Shown here piece by piece: positions 15,805 to 17,032 of a DNA stretch of 17,032 nucleotides. This DNA comes from an uncultured Cellvibrio sp. (lineage in GTDB: Bacteria; Pseudomonadota; Gammaproteobacteria; Pseudomonadales; Cellvibrionaceae), in the NCBI GenBank assembly GCA_946886255.1, contig CAMPIG010000051.1:1-17032 (forward strand). The letters are read 5' to 3'. The notes under the pieces are model-generated. The model did no database searches, was not told the origin of the DNA, and was given only the letters and a program-made list of their open reading frames with translations. Made by a program: the position numbers and the translations under genes. Within the stretch, counting starts at the first letter, position 1. The number at the start of each line of letters is the position of its first letter.

Positions 15805-15826
15805 TGAGAAGTTGATAGGTGTTTTC

Positions 15827-16213
15827 ATGAAGATAGAACATTTTGCTTTCAATGTGGCTGATCCCATTGCTGTCGCCGAGTGGTATGTAACGCATATGGG
15901 AATGACCATTGCGCGCAAGATGGAAGGTGGCCCCAACACCCATTTTCTCGCCGATGATAGCGGTCAGGTGATGATTGAGATTTATAACAATCCACCTGAT
16001 CAGGTACCGGATTATGCGCATATGAATCCGCTGATTTTGCACCTGGCTTTTGTGTGCGAAAACCCGGAAGAAAAACGTGCAGAGCTAGAAAAGTTCGGTG
16101 CGACGTTTGCGGAAGAAGTCCGCATTAAAGATGGCTCGCACCTGGTAATGATGCGCGACCCCTGGGGCTTGGCGATTCAATTATGCAAGCGTGGTACGCC
16201 GATGTTGAAATAA
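15827..16213 (+). CDS. VOC (glyoxalase/bleomycin-resistance fold) family protein of unknown role
   Basis: A 128-residue cytoplasmic protein with two beta-alpha-beta-beta-beta modules. Likely metal ligands are H5 (IEHFAF), E51 (MIEIYNN), H72 (LHLAF) and Q118 (GLAIQL). The fourth is normally Glu in bacterial glyoxalase I, so the set here is H-E-H-Q. The conserved RDPWG before the last strand fits the family. I chose the ATG at 15827 because TAGGTG precedes it and the first strand starts there; frames further upstream overlap the end of the permease gene. It follows the large permease by 22 bp, so it is the last gene of the TRAP operon. That suggests it acts on the imported compound, a linear keto-uronate or a reactive aldehyde by-product, but no reaction can be assigned. 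It could also be a lactoylglutathione lyase. Confidence 0.88.
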   Translation: MKIEHFAFNVADPIAVAEWYVTHMGMTIARKMEGGPNTHFLADDSGQVMIEIYNNPPDQVPDYAHMNPLILHLAFVCENPEEKRAELEKFGATFAEEVRIKDGSHLVMMRDPWGLAIQLCKRGTPMLK

Positions 16214-16221
16214 AGTTGTAG

Positions 16222-16249
16222 GTCGGATTAGCCAAAAGTGTAATCCGAC
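16222..16249. repeat. REP-like palindrome between the VOC gene and kdgK
   Basis: GTCGGATTA (16222-16230) and TAATCCGAC (16241-16249) form a perfect 9-bp stem around a 10-base loop. The extended form TGTAGGTCGGATTAG...TAATCCGACA resembles a short dispersed palindrome I recall from intergenic regions of many gammaproteobacteria, where it behaves as a REP-like element. It lies between convergent genes, and the hairpin may also stop transcription from the TRAP-VOC operon. The copy number in this genome cannot be known from one window. Confidence 0.6.
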
Positions 16250-16251
16250 AC

Positions 16252-16276
16252 AAAAAACTGCGCGCTAGGCGCGCAG
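16252..16276 (-). terminator. Terminator of kdgK built around its stop codon
   Basis: On the minus strand CTGCGCGC, a 3-base CTA loop and GCGCGCAG form a perfect 8-bp GC stem (16276-16258) followed by six T residues (16257-16252). The kdgK stop codon (16267-16265) lies in the loop and the edge of the stem. A terminating ribosome would cover the hairpin, so termination may depend on ribosome release. Confidence 0.82.
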
Positions 16277-17032
16277 CTCCTGTTCAAAAACAGCTTTATC
16301 AATAACACCACCACGATAACGAATGATGATACCTGCACAGCGAGTGCCTTGTTTTGCAGCATCCGCTGCCGAGGCCCCATTTAATCGGGCAGCCAGATAG
16401 CCGGCATTGAAGGTATCGCCAGCGCCGGTTGTATCGATAATATCCTTCACGGGGGGAACAGGCACACGAACTTCCTGTCCGTTCTGAATGATGATGGTGT
16501 CACTGGCACCGCGTTTTAAAATCAGTTCGTTAACTGCCGTTGTTTTATAACGATCTATGCACCCCTGAACAGAGTCGTCGCCCCACAACAGCAACTCATC
16601 GTCAAGTGTCAACAATGCAATATCGGTGAATTGTAAAATAGCCAGCATGGCTTGTTGGGCTTCACTTTTATCGCGCCACAAGCGCGGACGAAAATTGCTG
16701 TCGAACGCAATCTTGACACCTGCCGTGCGTAACTGTTGTAACGCTGCGAGCAGTATCTTGCGCGATGTTTCGCCGATGATAGCCAAGGTGATACCGCTGA
16801 GGTACACACAATCGCAAGCCTTCAATTGTGCAACCAGGTGTTCGGCTTGTTCGGTTGTTGAAAATAATTCGCGTGCCGGCGCTTCTTTACGCCAGTAAAA
16901 AAACTCACGTTCGCCATCCGGTGTGTTGCGGATGATGTACAGGCCCGGCGATCGACCCGGCAACTGATTGATCATATCGGTACCGATTTTTTCGTCGCTC
17001 ATGCGTTGCAGGATTTGTTTGCTGTAAGGGTC
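16265..17032 (-). CDS. kdgK: 2-keto-3-deoxygluconate kinase, N-terminus beyond the right edge
   Basis: The C-terminal ~255 residues of a PfkB-family sugar kinase. It phosphorylates 2-keto-3-deoxygluconate, the UxaA product, to KDPG for the Entner-Doudoroff aldolase. The frame is open to the window edge: the codons before M at 17002 read PLQQILQR, so that Met is internal and the true start lies outside. Family features are QLPGRSPGLYIIRN (substrate side), AFDSNFRPRLW, LLTLDDELLLWG and the PfkB signature DTTGAGDTFNAGYL near the C-terminus, whose last Asp (codon 16417-16415) is the catalytic base. The gene runs against the TRAP-VOC operon and ends in its own terminator. The call as KDG kinase rather than another PfkB sugar kinase rests on the substrate-side motifs and on the neighbouring uxaA. 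Confidence 0.93.
   Translation of the reverse strand, partial: DPYSKQILQRMSDEKIGTDMINQLPGRSPGLYIIRNTPDGEREFFYWRKEAPARELFSTTEQAEHLVAQLKACDCVYLSGITLAIIGETSRKILLAALQQLRTAGVKIAFDSNFRPRLWRDKSEAQQAMLAILQFTDIALLTLDDELLLWGDDSVQGCIDRYKTTAVNELILKRGASDTIIIQNGQEVRVPVPPVKDIIDTTGAGDTFNAGYLAARLNGASAADAAKQGTRCAGIIIRYRGGVIDKAVFEQELRA

Noticed and set aside
15755..15826. Longer N-terminus for the VOC protein
   Set aside because: It would overlap the end of the large permease gene. The VOC fold begins at MKIEHFAFN, which has its own binding site.
17000..17002. ATG at 17002 as the start of kdgK
   Set aside because: The frame continues upstream to the window edge (PLQQILQR), and the family has about 60 more residues at its N-terminus.
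1..17032. CRISPR arrays, insertion sequences, prophage or defence genes
   Set aside because: No regularly spaced direct repeats, transposase, integrase or phage-like genes were seen. The window is metabolic throughout.

Overview
This window reads as a pectin/galacturonate utilisation locus of a Gram-negative, polysaccharide-degrading gammaproteobacterium, most like the Cellvibrionaceae (Cellvibrio or a relative). The reasons are a large TonB-dependent receptor with a consensus TonB box, lipoprotein and Tat-exported pectinases, a DUF4861-GH105 fusion, a periplasmic-binding-protein-dependent TRAP transporter, and moderate base composition. The genus is an inference from gene content, not from a marker gene.

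Layout. The left half (about 1-7164) is on the minus strand. In transcription order it holds a Tat-exported GH28 polygalacturonase-type enzyme, a TonB-dependent receptor, a DUF4861-GH105 lipoprotein, and the first codons of another gene at the left edge. A 771-bp divergent control region (7165-7935) follows. It holds LacI-type operator palindromes, a near-consensus sigma-70 promoter with an operator over its -35 box, and a candidate ~130-nt RNA ending in a textbook intrinsic terminator, all before the next gene. The right half is on the plus strand: altronate dehydratase (uxaA), a hairpin-rich 397-bp gap, the three-gene proton-translocating transhydrogenase operon pntAA-pntAB-pntB with a strong terminator, and a TRAP operon (DctP-, DctQ- and DctM-type genes) ending in a small VOC/glyoxalase-fold gene. 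A 2-keto-3-deoxygluconate kinase (kdgK) converges from the right edge, where it is cut off.

How the parts fit. Pectin fragments probably cross the outer membrane through the receptor. GH28 and GH105 enzymes release (unsaturated) galacturonate, and the TRAP system can carry uronates across the inner membrane. UxaA makes 2-keto-3-deoxygluconate (KDG) from altronate and KdgK phosphorylates it to KDPG. UxaC, UxaB, the KDPG aldolase and any dedicated regulator are not in the window. The transhydrogenase probably balances NADH and NADPH during growth on the sugar acid, but its link to the pathway rests on position only.

The most interesting unexplained parts are the operator-controlled structured RNA upstream of uxaA, the paired LacI-type operators 32 bp apart, the hairpin-rich leader of pnt, the uncharacterised DUF4861 domain and the orphan VOC protein in the TRAP operon.
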